DNA of 9,494 bases from an uncultured Litorilinea sp. (GTDB lineage: Bacteria; Chloroflexota; Anaerolineae; Caldilineales; Caldilineaceae): positions 1-9,494 of the forward strand of contig CAMPHP010000072.1 of NCBI GenBank assembly GCA_946885925.1, given 5' to 3'. The translations under genes and the position numbers were made by a program. How positions within the stretch are numbered: the stretch's first letter is position 1; every line of letters starts with the position of its first letter. Shown in pieces: positions 1-6,900 of the stretch. The notes under the pieces are model-generated. The model was not told the origin of the DNA and ran no database searches. It was given only the letters and a program-made list of their open reading frames with translations.

Positions 1-291
1 GTTGCGCGCTACGGCGCGTGAGAGAGCTTCTTCTAGGGCAGCTTGGGGCGTGCGTAGTTCACTGTCCAGTGTTAAACTGTCAAGCAGCCTACGGTCGCTG
101 CGTAGATCTTCGCCGCGCAAATAGCGATAGTCGCCATTCTTCTCATTGAGCAGCCAAAAGCAGTGCAAGGTCAACTTGAGTTCGGCCAGGTCATCGATCT
201 GTGGCAACAGGTCTGTGAAAAAGAGGTCGGGAATGATGACCGGGCGCAGTTTTGTATCTGGGAAGCCGATAAAGCCGGCGATGTTAGGCAT
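1..291 (-). CDS. DnaD-like replication initiation protein, N-terminal part (partial)
   Basis: An open frame runs from an ATG at 289-291 (minus strand) to the window edge, giving 97 residues with no stop. It begins [12 protein letters not shown] and continues through [20 protein letters not shown] (about residues 21-40), [10 protein letters not shown] and YRYLRGEDL. The pattern of an early FF, then [12 protein letters not shown], then an aromatic helix and a charged YLR segment, matches my recollection of the winged-helix N-terminal domain of DnaD-like primosome proteins annotated beside dnaB in Chloroflexota. DnaD proteins help remodel DNA at origins and load the replicative helicase. The start lies 13 bp after the dnaB stop, behind a weak purine-rich site (GTAGAGAAA), so it is almost certainly co-transcribed and translationally linked with dnaB. 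The C-terminal DnaD domain, which would settle the assignment, lies outside the window. A loader of another family cannot be excluded. Confidence 0.72.
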   Translation of the reverse strand, partial: MPNIAGFIGFPDTKLRPVIIPDLFFTDLLPQIDDLAELKLTLHCFWLLNEKNGDYRYLRGEDLRSDRRLLDSLTLDSELRTPQAALEEALSRAVARN

Positions 292-304
292 GATTTTTCT
301 CTAC

Positions 305-1696
305 TTAATATTCCAGCTCGGTACGCTGGATTTCCAGGTCGCGGAACTGGGTTAATTCTTTACGGAAGTAGAGGCTGACATTGCCGGTAGAGCCGTGGCG
401 ATGTTTTGCCACTAGCACATCTGCAATATTTTGCCGGTCCGAATCTTCCACATAGTAATCTTCTCGATAGATGAATAATACCACATCTGCGTCTTGCTCG
501 ATGCTCCCAGATTCGCGCAGATCGGAGAGCATGGGACGCTTGTCCGAGCGTGCTTCGACTGCACGCGAAAGCTGGCTGAGGGCGATGACGGGCACGTTTA
601 ATTCACGCGCCAGTGATTTGAGCGAACGGCTGATGTAGGAGATTTCCTGTTGGCGATTTTCGCTGCGTCCACCGCCGCCAGATGCACCAGTCATCAACTG
701 CATATAGTCGATGAGGATGAGGTCCAGCCCATGTTCGGCATAGAGACGCCGCGCTTTGGTACGCAGGTCATTGACGCTGGCCGCGGGCGTGTCATCAAGA
801 AAGATTGGCGCGGTGCCAAGCATATTGGCCGCTTCCATCAAGATCGGCCATTCTTCCTCGCTGATGTCGCCCATGCGCAGGCGATGGCTGTCGATGGCTG
901 TTTCCATAGAAAGGAGACGTTGGACAAGCTGGTCGTTGCTCATCTCCAAGCTGAAGACAGCCACGCGCGCATTGCTGCGGCGGGCGGCGTTGAGCGCGAT
1001 GCTGAGCGCAAATGAGGATTTGCCCATGCCTGGACGACCGGCAAGGATAAGCAAGTCGCTCTTTTGCAACCCACCCAAGAGACGGTCGAGCATGGTAAAG
1101 CCTGTGGGTACACCCATCAGCGTGTCGCGGTGGCGCGTCAGGAAGTCGATACGCTCGACGACATCGGAGATGATGGCACGGATGGGTGTGAGGTCGCGGT
1201 GGATACGGCTTTCGCTAATGCCAAAGATGATCTGCTCGGCACGATCCACCACCTCATCCATATCCTGGCTTTCATCATAGGCCAGTTCCGCGATCTTGCC
1301 TGCTGCCGAGATGAGGCGGCGCAATACGGCAGTACGCTCGACGATGCGGGCGTAGTGGTCCACATAGATGGCGGTGGGTGTGCTGCTGATCAGATCGGTG
1401 AGATAGGCGGGGCCGCCCACATCTTCGAGCTGCCCGCGACGTTCCAACTCATCGGTAAGCGTGACAAAGTCCAGCGGCTCGTGACGCTCGTTGAGCGAAG
1501 CCATCGCGTCGTAGATCCAGCCATGACGTTCGCGATAGAAGTCCTGAGGACGTAGGAAGTTGGCGACCTTGATAATAGCGTCGGGGTCAATCATCAATGC
1601 GCCCAAGACGGCGCGCTCGGCTTCAATGTTGGCGGGTACGCTTTTGAGCGGCACCGCGGGTGTTTCGTTGTAGCCGTTTTGCATGGGATAGTCCAT
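305..1696 (-). CDS. dnaB: Replicative DNA helicase DnaB
   Basis: 463 residues, the normal length for a DnaB without an intein. DnaB is the hexameric 5'-3' helicase that unwinds the fork and recruits primase. The N-terminal domain (about 20-125) opens with the family signature [17 protein letters not shown]. The RecA-like motor domain (about 190-460) carries Walker [11 protein letters not shown] (219-228), SLEMS (249-253), Walker [11 protein letters not shown] (326-335), SQLSRAVE (374-381), [13 protein letters not shown] (392-404) and the C-terminal KHRHGSTG (431-438). All expected motor motifs are present. The ATG at 1694-1696 is chosen because a strong ribosome site (GAGGAGGT, 1701-1708) sits five bases upstream and because the family signature begins soon after. 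It is the upstream gene of a likely two-gene unit with the dnaD-like gene. Its upstream region holds a DnaA box and a dyad, listed separately. Confidence 0.97.
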   Translation of the reverse strand: MDYPMQNGYNETPAVPLKSVPANIEAERAVLGALMIDPDAIIKVANFLRPQDFYRERHGWIYDAMASLNERHEPLDFVTLTDELERRGQLEDVGGPAYLTDLISSTPTAIYVDHYARIVERTAVLRRLISAAGKIAELAYDESQDMDEVVDRAEQIIFGISESRIHRDLTPIRAIISDVVERIDFLTRHRDTLMGVPTGFTMLDRLLGGLQKSDLLILAGRPGMGKSSFALSIALNAARRSNARVAVFSLEMSNDQLVQRLLSMETAIDSHRLRMGDISEEEWPILMEAANMLGTAPIFLDDTPAASVNDLRTKARRLYAEHGLDLILIDYMQLMTGASGGGGRSENRQQEISYISRSLKSLARELNVPVIALSQLSRAVEARSDKRPMLSDLRESGSIEQDADVVLFIYREDYYVEDSDRQNIADVLVAKHRHGSTGNVSLYFRKELTQFRDLEIQRTELEY

Positions 1697-1700
1697 GCGT

Positions 1701-1708
1701 ACCTCCTC
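1701..1708 (-). promoter_or_regulatory. Strong Shine-Dalgarno site of dnaB
   Basis: On the minus strand this reads GAGGAGGT, close to a full anti-16S match, and lies four bases before the ATG at 1696. It decides the dnaB start. Confidence 0.8.
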
Positions 1709-1776
1709 TACAAGCCGCTTTGTGGGCCCCTCTAAATTCTACCAAACGACATTTTATTGATTTTATAAAACGACAA

Positions 1777-1816
1777 CATCCCCGCGCTGCTGGTGAATCG
1801 ACCAGAATCGGGGATG
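1777..1816. repeat. Nested inverted repeat in the dnaB upstream region
   Basis: Outer arms CATCCCCG (1777-1784) and CGGGGATG (1809-1816) are perfect complements. Inside them CTGGT (1790-1794) and ACCAG (1801-1805) form a second perfect stem around a six-base loop. On the minus strand the dyad is followed by an AT-rich stretch (TTTTATAAAATCAATAAAA) before dnaB, which could hold the dnaB promoter. The dyad could be a leader hairpin or an operator; the sequence does not decide. Confidence 0.45.
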
Positions 1817-1826
1817 GGCTACTGGC

Positions 1827-1835
1827 TGTGGATAA
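1827..1835 (-). promoter_or_regulatory. Perfect DnaA box upstream of dnaB
   Basis: The plus strand reads TGTGGATAA, so the minus strand reads TTATCCACA, the consensus nine-base DnaA box. It lies about 130 bp upstream of the dnaB ATG. A nine-base match can arise by chance, but the position in front of a replication operon makes DnaA-linked control plausible. No cluster of further boxes is visible, so this is not called an origin. Confidence 0.45.
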
Positions 1836-1848
1836 GGTCGGCAGGCGC

Positions 1849-1886
1849 AAAGACGGCGATGCCACTAAGGTGGCTTCGCCGTCTTT
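1849..1886 (-). terminator. Hairpin terminator of the DUF151 gene
   Basis: AAAGACGGCGATGCCAC (1849-1865) and GTGGCTTCGCCGTCTTT (1870-1886) pair over 17 bases with a single mismatch around a TAAG loop. The stem starts 30 bp past the stop of the minus-strand DUF151 gene and ends in TTT on that strand. The tail is short, but the stem has A on one end and T on the other, as in bidirectional terminators. It separates that gene from the dnaB unit. Confidence 0.65.
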
Positions 1887-1915
1887 CAACGATTTAGTGT
1901 GGAAGGCTGTGCAAA

Positions 1916-2449
1916 TTAGTTGCCCAGCAAGCTGTCCAGATCTAATCCTTCAACAAAATCGGTAAAGACGCCTAAATCTTCTTCCTCTTCGTCATCGCCC
2001 GTGGCATGCTGTGTCTTGGGGGTAGCGCCTTCGGCGAGGCTGATCTCTTCTTCGGGTTGCAGCCCTGCCTGCTCCATCACTTCATCTGCCACATAGATGG
2101 GCGCATTGACACGTACACCCAAGGCAATGGCATCACTGGGGCGGCTATCAACTTCTACGGTATCGCCATCGACATCGAGAACGATACGCGCAAAGTAGGT
2201 ATTCTTCTCTAACCCACTAATGACAATGTGCAACACTTCACCGCCCAGTGTTTCAATGACCGTCTTAAGCAGGTCATGGGTGAGCGGGCGCGGAGCGTCG
2301 ATCCCTTGGAGTTGAAGCGTAATCGCATCGGCTTCAAAAGGTCCAATCCAAATGGGGAGGAAACGAGCACCACTCTCTTCTTTGAGAACGACAATCCGGT
2401 GTTGTGACATCAAGCTAACACGGATACTATCAATCGTTACTTCGATCAT
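1916..2449 (-). CDS. DUF151 / bifunctional nuclease (BFN) domain protein
   Basis: 177 residues from the chosen start. The BFN/DUF151 domain fills about residues 1-130: [12 protein letters not shown] at the start, [15 protein letters not shown] (29-43), and the signature [13 protein letters not shown] (101-113) followed by [11 protein letters not shown]. Family members are small proteins named after a plant dual DNase/RNase, but the bacterial role is not settled, so only a likely nucleic-acid link is claimed. A hydrophilic tail follows (about 133-177) with [10 protein letters not shown] and a closing DLDSLLGN. An upstream ATG at 2491 would add 14 residues, but the family normally begins at MIEV, so 2449 is preferred even though its ribosome site is weak. 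The gene has its own promoter and its own hairpin terminator, so it is probably transcribed apart from dnaB. Confidence 0.88.
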   Translation of the reverse strand: MIEVTIDSIRVSLMSQHRIVVLKEESGARFLPIWIGPFEADAITLQLQGIDAPRPLTHDLLKTVIETLGGEVLHIVISGLEKNTYFARIVLDVDGDTVEVDSRPSDAIALGVRVNAPIYVADEVMEQAGLQPEEEISLAEGATPKTQHATGDDEEEEDLGVFTDFVEGLDLDSLLGN

Positions 2450-2596
2450 GTTAAGTCCATTTCGTACAGCGCCCTTGCTCTGGGCGAACATGCCAATAAA
2501 GGCTACCTATACCTGCTGGTTCTTATAACTTGCCGCCGAGTTTGTAGCGATTGGAGGATGTGTAAATGCTACAGTGTTGCAGAGCAAAGGTGACTA

Positions 2597-2612
2597 CCCA
2601 AACCAGTTTGGG
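2597..2612. promoter_or_regulatory. Palindromic operator candidate over the DUF151 transcription start
   Basis: CCCAAAC (2597-2603), CA, then GTTTGGG (2606-2612) form a perfect 7+7 inverted repeat. It begins four bases downstream of the minus-strand -10 box, so it covers the predicted start point of transcription. This is where a repressor would block initiation. No regulator gene for it is visible here. Confidence 0.4.
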
Positions 2613-2615
2613 GCA

Positions 2616-2644
2616 ATTATAGCATAGGAAGCAACACGCGCCAA
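2616..2644 (-). promoter_or_regulatory. Sigma-70-type promoter of the DUF151 gene
   Basis: On the minus strand: -35 TTGGCG (2644-2639), a 17-bp spacer, and -10 TATAAT (2621-2616) preceded by TGC, giving a perfect extended -10. It leaves a leader of about 160 bases before the ATG at 2449. Confidence 0.6.
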
Positions 2645-2685
2645 CTGTATTTTGGCTTGCAGTTAGTGGTTTGTCAAGCCCAAAT

Positions 2686-2715
2686 TTGGAATATTCAGAG
2701 CCAGTGGGCTATACT
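2686..2715 (+). promoter_or_regulatory. Promoter of tRNA-Pro
   Basis: -35 TTGGAA (2686-2691), an 18-bp spacer, and -10 TATACT (2710-2715). Transcription would begin some seven bases before the mature tRNA 5' end at 2730. It runs away from the DUF151 promoter. Confidence 0.5.
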
Positions 2716-2729
2716 ACTAGATACAGTTT

Positions 2730-2805
<76 letters not shown>

Positions 2806-2853
2806 GCAAGCCCTCTCAGTGCTGGTGTTACTGGTGGCAGAGGTGACGAAATA

Positions 2854-2897
2854 GGTCTTGTTTTCAGCCGATAACGGTTGGTAACGAGGCCTTTTTT
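2854..2897 (+). terminator. Rho-independent terminator of tRNA-Pro
   Basis: The outer stem GGTCTTGTT (2854-2862) pairs with AACGAGGCC (2883-2891), including two G-T pairs. The inner stem CAGCCG (2865-2870) pairs with CGGTTG (2875-2880) around an ATAA loop. A run of six T follows (2892-2897). It insulates the tRNA from the plus-strand gene at 3096. Confidence 0.75.
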
Positions 2898-2993
2898 GTT
2901 GCTTGGCAACTATGTACGGCAACAAATTTCACTCGTTGCCAGGCTAAATTAGAGTATCCAAAGTTGTGCTTCTGTTTGCCTAGATTTCCACCC

Positions 2994-3023
2994 ATGACAT
3001 TCTACTGAACTTGGCTGTATAAT
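2994..3023 (+). promoter_or_regulatory. Promoter of the DUF4157-metallopeptidase gene
   Basis: -35 ATGACA (2994-2999, five of six consensus bases), an 18-bp spacer, and a consensus -10 TATAAT (3018-3023). The predicted leader is about 65 bases. The ribosome site is AAGGA at 3083-3087, eight bases before the ATG at 3096. With the tRNA terminator upstream, the gene appears to be an independent unit. Confidence 0.6.
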
Positions 3024-3095
3024 TACGTAGGGTGTTGATGTAGACGGAAGGGTGTGTCCAGAGGATATTCGGCTTCGAAGCGAAGGATATGAACC

Positions 3096-5744
3096 ATGCG
3101 CACATTCGCAGAGAAATCCCAGACTACTCGGCAGACAGCGTCTACCGAGTCCGCGACGTCTGGTCGGGCACACGCTGGACAAAGCCGTAAGCTGAACTCG
3201 ATGCTTCAATTGCAGCGCACAGTTGGAAATCAAGCCGTGCTGGGGCTGCTACAAACTCATGCTGAAGAACCCAAAACCGGAATGATCGGAACGACATCAT
3301 CTAGCTTTGGGCAAGATTTTAGCCAGCTTCCCAGATATTCTCCCGCGCTAAGAACAATACGGACGAAATTAGCTGTCACTCAGCCGGGAGACGCGTATGA
3401 GCAGGAAGCAGACCGCATCGCCGTACAGGTGATGTGCGTGTCCGAGCCACAGCTCCAGCGCGCCTGCGCTGGAGGCTGCCCCCAGTGTCAGACGAAGCAG
3501 TCAGGACAGGGAGTTGGTCAGGTGCAGACAAAGCACGTCGAGGCAGATGGCTTGGGAGACACCGTAGTACCACCCATCGTCCACCAAGTATTACGATCAC
3601 CTGGGCAACCGCTTGATGCTGCCACGCGCTCTGCTATGGAGCAGAGGTTCGCCTACGACTTCTCCAGGGTACGGGTGCATTCTGGTACTGCCGCAGAGAT
3701 ATCGGCGCGAAACCTAAATGCTGATGCCTACACGGTCGGACACGATATCGTGTTTGCTGCCAGGCAGTTCGCGCCAGAAACGCACGCGGGACAGCAGCTA
3801 ATTGCTCATGAGCTGACGCATGTCGTGCAGCAGCAAAAGACAGACCGGCTAGCCTTAGCGCGCCAGCCCGCGAAACAACCAGCCCCGACCGCACCACAAC
3901 CGCCTCGACGTTTCGAGACAGATACTGCCGTGTTGGATCAGACCAACATGGAGGAGTGGAGCCGTGTCAGCTTTTGGCTGGACCGTGTCGGCCGTCTCTT
4001 CCAGATTTCGATCTCGGCCGAGACGGCCGAACGTTTCAAGGATGAAGAGGAGCGGGATGCGGTTATGGCAGCGCTGTGGCGGGTCCGGCCTGACCCAACC
4101 ACATTGACCCTGGATCAGGTCAAGCACGTCCAGATACCATCCTTGGCGCGCCCGGAGAAAAAGCAGCCGGGAGAAGTTCTGTACCAATTCGTTTTCAGCC
4201 CTCAGGGGGCGAATCAGACTAAGGGTTTAGTTACGATTCGCTTTCAAGCAGAACATCCTACAGGTGTAGTGACGTATGCGTCCACTCCTCCCACAGGCCA
4301 CGAAAAGAAACCCTCTAAATTAGCCAAGCCGATTGGTGAGGATTTGACACAGTTGCACTATCACCATGAAGGCTTTCCGCAAGGCGATGCGATCGGGTAT
4401 TGGGAGCGGCACCCCGATGAAGAGAAGCAGATCTTTTACTGGATTGAGAGACAGGGCCGTTCTTTCATGCAGATAGTCATCACCAGAACAGCCGAGCAGA
4501 AAGGCAAGGTAGTTTCCAAACGTGAGACACCGTTCATTATCAGAGGAAGCAAGGACGAGAAAGGGCAAATCATCGACCTGAGTATCGAGTTGCTGGGAAA
4601 GGACTTTGATCTCACACAGATGTGGCTTCCACCAGACTATCACAGCAAGGACGGAGGGGATGTGCTTCTAGAGCGAATACAAGAGCAACCCGATCCGCTC
4701 AAGAATGATCGTCTCGGCAAGGTGACGCTTGGAAAAGTGCCGAAGGAAGAAGCAGTCCCATTGAAGTATTCGATCTGGGGTTATTTCAGAATGGGTACCC
4801 GTGATGCTGAAGTGGATACGACTATCACTGTTATGGGGACAAAGAAACGAATCTTCTATACGCTCCGCTTTCGCCAGAACAATGATGTGGATGTAGAGCG
4901 CATAGGCGAGGAAGGACGGGAAGCGAAGCTCGACCCGAACCGTTTGGACATTGCGTCTGTCACAGGATACGAATCCAACGCCGATGAGCCGAAGAAACTC
5001 AAATCTTGGTTGCGCAAGCGCTATCCTCAAATTAAAGCCGAAGGCGAATCTGTAGTCGAGTTGCGTGAGAGTGCAAACAAGTCTCTTGAGGTAGAGGTCG
5101 GTAGGCCCGGCTGGTTCAAGGATAATTATCGCATCTTCGTCCTTGATGCTGACGAGGGTAAGGAGCGCCTCAAGAAATTTGGTTGGAATCGGGAGCAACT
5201 GGTTGGCTTGAAGCATTTTACGCCGGAAGAGTTGAAGCTGGCCGAGATTTCATTAGAATCGATGAGCGAAAACATTCTGCGCCAACTCAAGGAAACACGC
5301 TTGGTGCGGCAAGATACACACATCGTATTCAATAAAACAAGCCGCAAGTTTGAACCCCGCCCCAAGGATCAGGGCGTAACCGTAACGTCCGGCCAGCAGA
5401 ACACAGTCGTTATTTTCGATGCAGCAGGGGAGCATGCATCAGTCCGTTTCCTTGGCGGAGCAGCCGGTGTTCGCCCTATTGACATCATGACTTTTACGCA
5501 CGAGCTTGGACACGTAGTGGCGAATAGGGCAGGGGCTATAGCGATATTCAACAAGTTCGTGAAGGACGAGGGGATCCTGCCGTTCACTCCGTACGCGCTG
5601 AAGGACCCTAACGTGGAATTTTTTGCGGAAGCGTTCTCCCTCTATAACACGGATCCGGAGTGGTTGAAGTCTAGTCATCCGAAGGTCTTCGATTGGTTTG
5701 AGGTGTTGAGCAAGACAGGCAAGCCGCCCGTTAAGAAGAATTGA
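3096..5744 (+). CDS. DUF4157 (eCIS core domain) protein with C-terminal lethal-factor-like zinc metallopeptidase
   Basis: 882 residues, no visible signal peptide or membrane segment. The N-terminal part is typical of DUF4157 proteins: LQLQRTVGNQAVLGLLQ (37-53), GDAYEQEADRIAVQVM (98-113), a CxxxCxxC element (C124, C128, C131) and the core at about 158-250 with FSRVRVHSG, AYTVGHDIVF (211-220) and zincin-like HELTH (238-242). DUF4157 marks cargo of extracellular contractile injection systems and other polymorphic toxins. After a Pro-rich linker (255-272), the middle (about 285-610) has repeated beta-like elements, WLDRVGRLF (294-302) and WIERQGRSF (449-457). The C-terminus resembles the anthrax lethal factor catalytic domain (MEROPS M34) as I remember it: HELGH (802-806), KDEG (823-826), Tyr833 and EFFAEAF (841-847), where H802, H806 and E841 would bind zinc and E803 would be catalytic. 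The substrate is unknown. No injection-system or immunity gene is adjacent. DUF4157 is sure; the toxin role is inferred. Confidence 0.9.
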   Translation: MRTFAEKSQTTRQTASTESATSGRAHAGQSRKLNSMLQLQRTVGNQAVLGLLQTHAEEPKTGMIGTTSSSFGQDFSQLPRYSPALRTIRTKLAVTQPGDAYEQEADRIAVQVMCVSEPQLQRACAGGCPQCQTKQSGQGVGQVQTKHVEADGLGDTVVPPIVHQVLRSPGQPLDAATRSAMEQRFAYDFSRVRVHSGTAAEISARNLNADAYTVGHDIVFAARQFAPETHAGQQLIAHELTHVVQQQKTDRLALARQPAKQPAPTAPQPPRRFETDTAVLDQTNMEEWSRVSFWLDRVGRLFQISISAETAERFKDEEERDAVMAALWRVRPDPTTLTLDQVKHVQIPSLARPEKKQPGEVLYQFVFSPQGANQTKGLVTIRFQAEHPTGVVTYASTPPTGHEKKPSKLAKPIGEDLTQLHYHHEGFPQGDAIGYWERHPDEEKQIFYWIERQGRSFMQIVITRTAEQKGKVVSKRETPFIIRGSKDEKGQIIDLSIELLGKDFDLTQMWLPPDYHSKDGGDVLLERIQEQPDPLKNDRLGKVTLGKVPKEEAVPLKYSIWGYFRMGTRDAEVDTTITVMGTKKRIFYTLRFRQNNDVDVERIGEEGREAKLDPNRLDIASVTGYESNADEPKKLKSWLRKRYPQIKAEGESVVELRESANKSLEVEVGRPGWFKDNYRIFVLDADEGKERLKKFGWNREQLVGLKHFTPEELKLAEISLESMSENILRQLKETRLVRQDTHIVFNKTSRKFEPRPKDQGVTVTSGQQNTVVIFDAAGEHASVRFLGGAAGVRPIDIMTFTHELGHVVANRAGAIAIFNKFVKDEGILPFTPYALKDPNVEFFAEAFSLYNTDPEWLKSSHPKVFDWFEVLSKTGKPPVKKN

Positions 5745-5758
5745 AACATCTAGCAGAA

Positions 5759-5831
5759 TGGGGCGTAGCGCAGCTTGGCCGCGCACACGTTCGGGACGAT
5801 GAGGTCGGAGGCCCAAATCCTCTCATCCCGA
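5759..5831 (+). pseudogene. Decayed tRNA-Pro(CGG) copy
   Basis: Aligned with 2730-2803, this copy keeps 20 identical bases at its 5' side (5760-5779) and the anticodon loop TTCGGGA (CGG at 5792-5794). It differs by eight substitutions and one deletion over the 73 bases from 2731, plus the first base. The damage is structural: the T loop TTCAAAT became CCCAAAT, the acceptor 3' strand CGCCCCG became CATCCCG, and one base of the anticodon stem is lost. It is therefore unlikely to be a working tRNA. It begins 15 bp after the stop of the metallopeptidase gene and lies in the same orientation, so it would be part of that gene's 3' untranslated RNA. Confidence 0.85.
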
Positions 5832-5839
5832 CTGCGAGG

Positions 5840-5880
5840 AGCCTAGCCACTATCCCAGGGATCGTTGACTAGGCTTTTTT
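5840..5880 (+). terminator. Rho-independent terminator after the metallopeptidase gene and pseudo-tRNA
   Basis: AGCCTAG (5840-5846) and CTAGGCT (5869-5875) form a perfect seven-base stem followed by six T (5875-5880). The loop holds a further small dyad, ATCCCAGGGAT (5852-5862). It begins eight bases after the pseudo-tRNA and closes the plus-strand segment before the convergent response-regulator gene. Confidence 0.8.
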
Positions 5881-5908
5881 ACTGCTGTCGTGCAGTTAAC
5901 GAGGAAAT

Positions 5909-6616
5909 CTACTCCTTACCTCCACTGGGATCCCATACATATCCTTGCCCAGTCATCACTCGAATATGACTGGGGTGCGAAGGATCTGCTTCAAATTTCT
6001 GCCGTAACCTGTAAATGAGGTTTGTCAGCAACCTTCTGTCTCCCTCCGAATTGCGGACCCATACATGGCTCAACAAGAACTCTGATTCCAAAACTCGTCC
6101 TTCATTCGCCATAAGCAGGCGAAGTAGCCGAAATTCGAGCAAGGATAGTTTTATCGTTCTCCCATCAGGCATGAACACTTGCCGCGTTTTTGGATCGAGG
6201 CGTAGTCCCGATGCACTGATCTCTTCATTCTCATACGTTGCGACAACTGCTCGGTGTAGCCACACTGAAATTTTTGCCAAGAAGAGTAAGACGCTAATCG
6301 GTGTCACGATACATTCATCAACACCTGCTTGATAGGCACTTAAGAGATAACGCTCATCCTCTTCCTGCGTGATCAGCAGTATTGGCTTGTCACATTTGGA
6401 ACGGACTAAACTACAGACCCAGAGCGCCTTTTCACTCTCTAGATAACTGTCAATCAAGACGAGGTCGAAGCGGTCTGCTTCAGGTAACATGAGTTCCTGG
6501 GTCTGTGCTCCGTAACGGAGATGGATACTTTTTATGGAACGGCGTTTCAGTGCGTCTATCCAAACACCTGCCGAATCAGCATTGTCAGCAATGATCAATA
6601 TCATCGGGTGTGGCAC
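5909..6616 (-). CDS. OmpR/PhoB-family response regulator with atypical receiver
   Basis: 235 residues, typical length. The receiver domain (about 5-122) has beta-1 ILIIAD, the phosphoacceptor candidate D56 in DLVLIDSYLE and Thr83 in ILLITQ. The winged-helix DNA-binding domain (about 135-230) has SLLEFRLLRLLMANEG, the recognition-helix region LLTNLIYRLRQKFEADP and the wing TGQGYVW. It should bind DNA and control transcription. Two pocket positions are unusual: only one acidic residue (D11) remains of the usual beta-1 pair, and the near-invariant Lys before Pro is Thr105 (CIVTPIS). Phosphorylation may be altered or absent. The GTG start at 6616 is preferred because a GAGG site (6628-6631) lies 11 bases upstream; an ATG at 6604 would remove four residues. 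No histidine kinase is in view, so it is an orphan here. It converges on the metallopeptidase gene. Confidence 0.92.
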   Translation of the reverse strand: MPHPMILIIADNADSAGVWIDALKRRSIKSIHLRYGAQTQELMLPEADRFDLVLIDSYLESEKALWVCSLVRSKCDKPILLITQEEDERYLLSAYQAGVDECIVTPISVLLFLAKISVWLHRAVVATYENEEISASGLRLDPKTRQVFMPDGRTIKLSLLEFRLLRLLMANEGRVLESEFLLSHVWVRNSEGDRRLLTNLIYRLRQKFEADPSHPSHIRVMTGQGYVWDPSGGKE

Positions 6617-6640
6617 GTGTCTAAGAACCTCATATAGTGG

Positions 6641-6659
6641 ATGGAAAAATGTCTTCCAT
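6641..6659. repeat. Inverted repeat upstream of the response regulator
   Basis: ATGGAA (6641-6646) and TTCCAT (6654-6659) are perfect complements around seven bases. It lies 25 bp before the GTG start and could be an operator, possibly for self-control. The match is short. Confidence 0.3.
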
Positions 6660-6900
6660 AGTTGCTAGGTGCGATGTTTTGTCATCTCTCTACTTGTTGC
6701 GCTTTTTAGGTAGCCTCTAGACTTATTTCATGGCCTTTATACCTTCTAGGTCGAGAAATCGAAGCGTCTGCCTTATATAGACAAACACGATGACACTCTA
6801 TATTCTATTCACAATCTGTGGAAGATTCTCTAGCATTGCCGTATAAAATAGCGGCATCAACGACTTGGCTACTATACGGAGAAAGTTATGGGGAAGGCTA

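Noticed and set aside
1064..1555. 163-codon plus-strand frame inside dnaB
   Set aside because: Antisense shadow of dnaB, whose motifs are complete.
1697..1915. Replication origin between dnaB and the DUF151 gene
   Set aside because: Only one consensus DnaA box is visible, and there is no box cluster or flanking dnaA/dnaN.
2898..2940. Cluster of GTTGC/GCAAC and GGCAAC/GTTGCC inverted repeats
   Set aside because: Short stems of 5-6 bp directly after the tRNA terminator, with no T run and no positional logic; not claimed as a regulatory element.
4668..5216. 182-codon minus-strand frame opposite the effector gene
   Set aside because: Antisense shadow of a well-supported long gene with clear domains; no start signal of its own.
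3096..5744. Part of a full contractile injection system locus
   Set aside because: No sheath, tube, baseplate or AAA+ ATPase gene is present on either side within the window.
5759..5831. A second functional tRNA-Pro
   Set aside because: The T loop lost its TTC, the acceptor stem has a mismatch and a wobble, and a base is missing from the anticodon stem.
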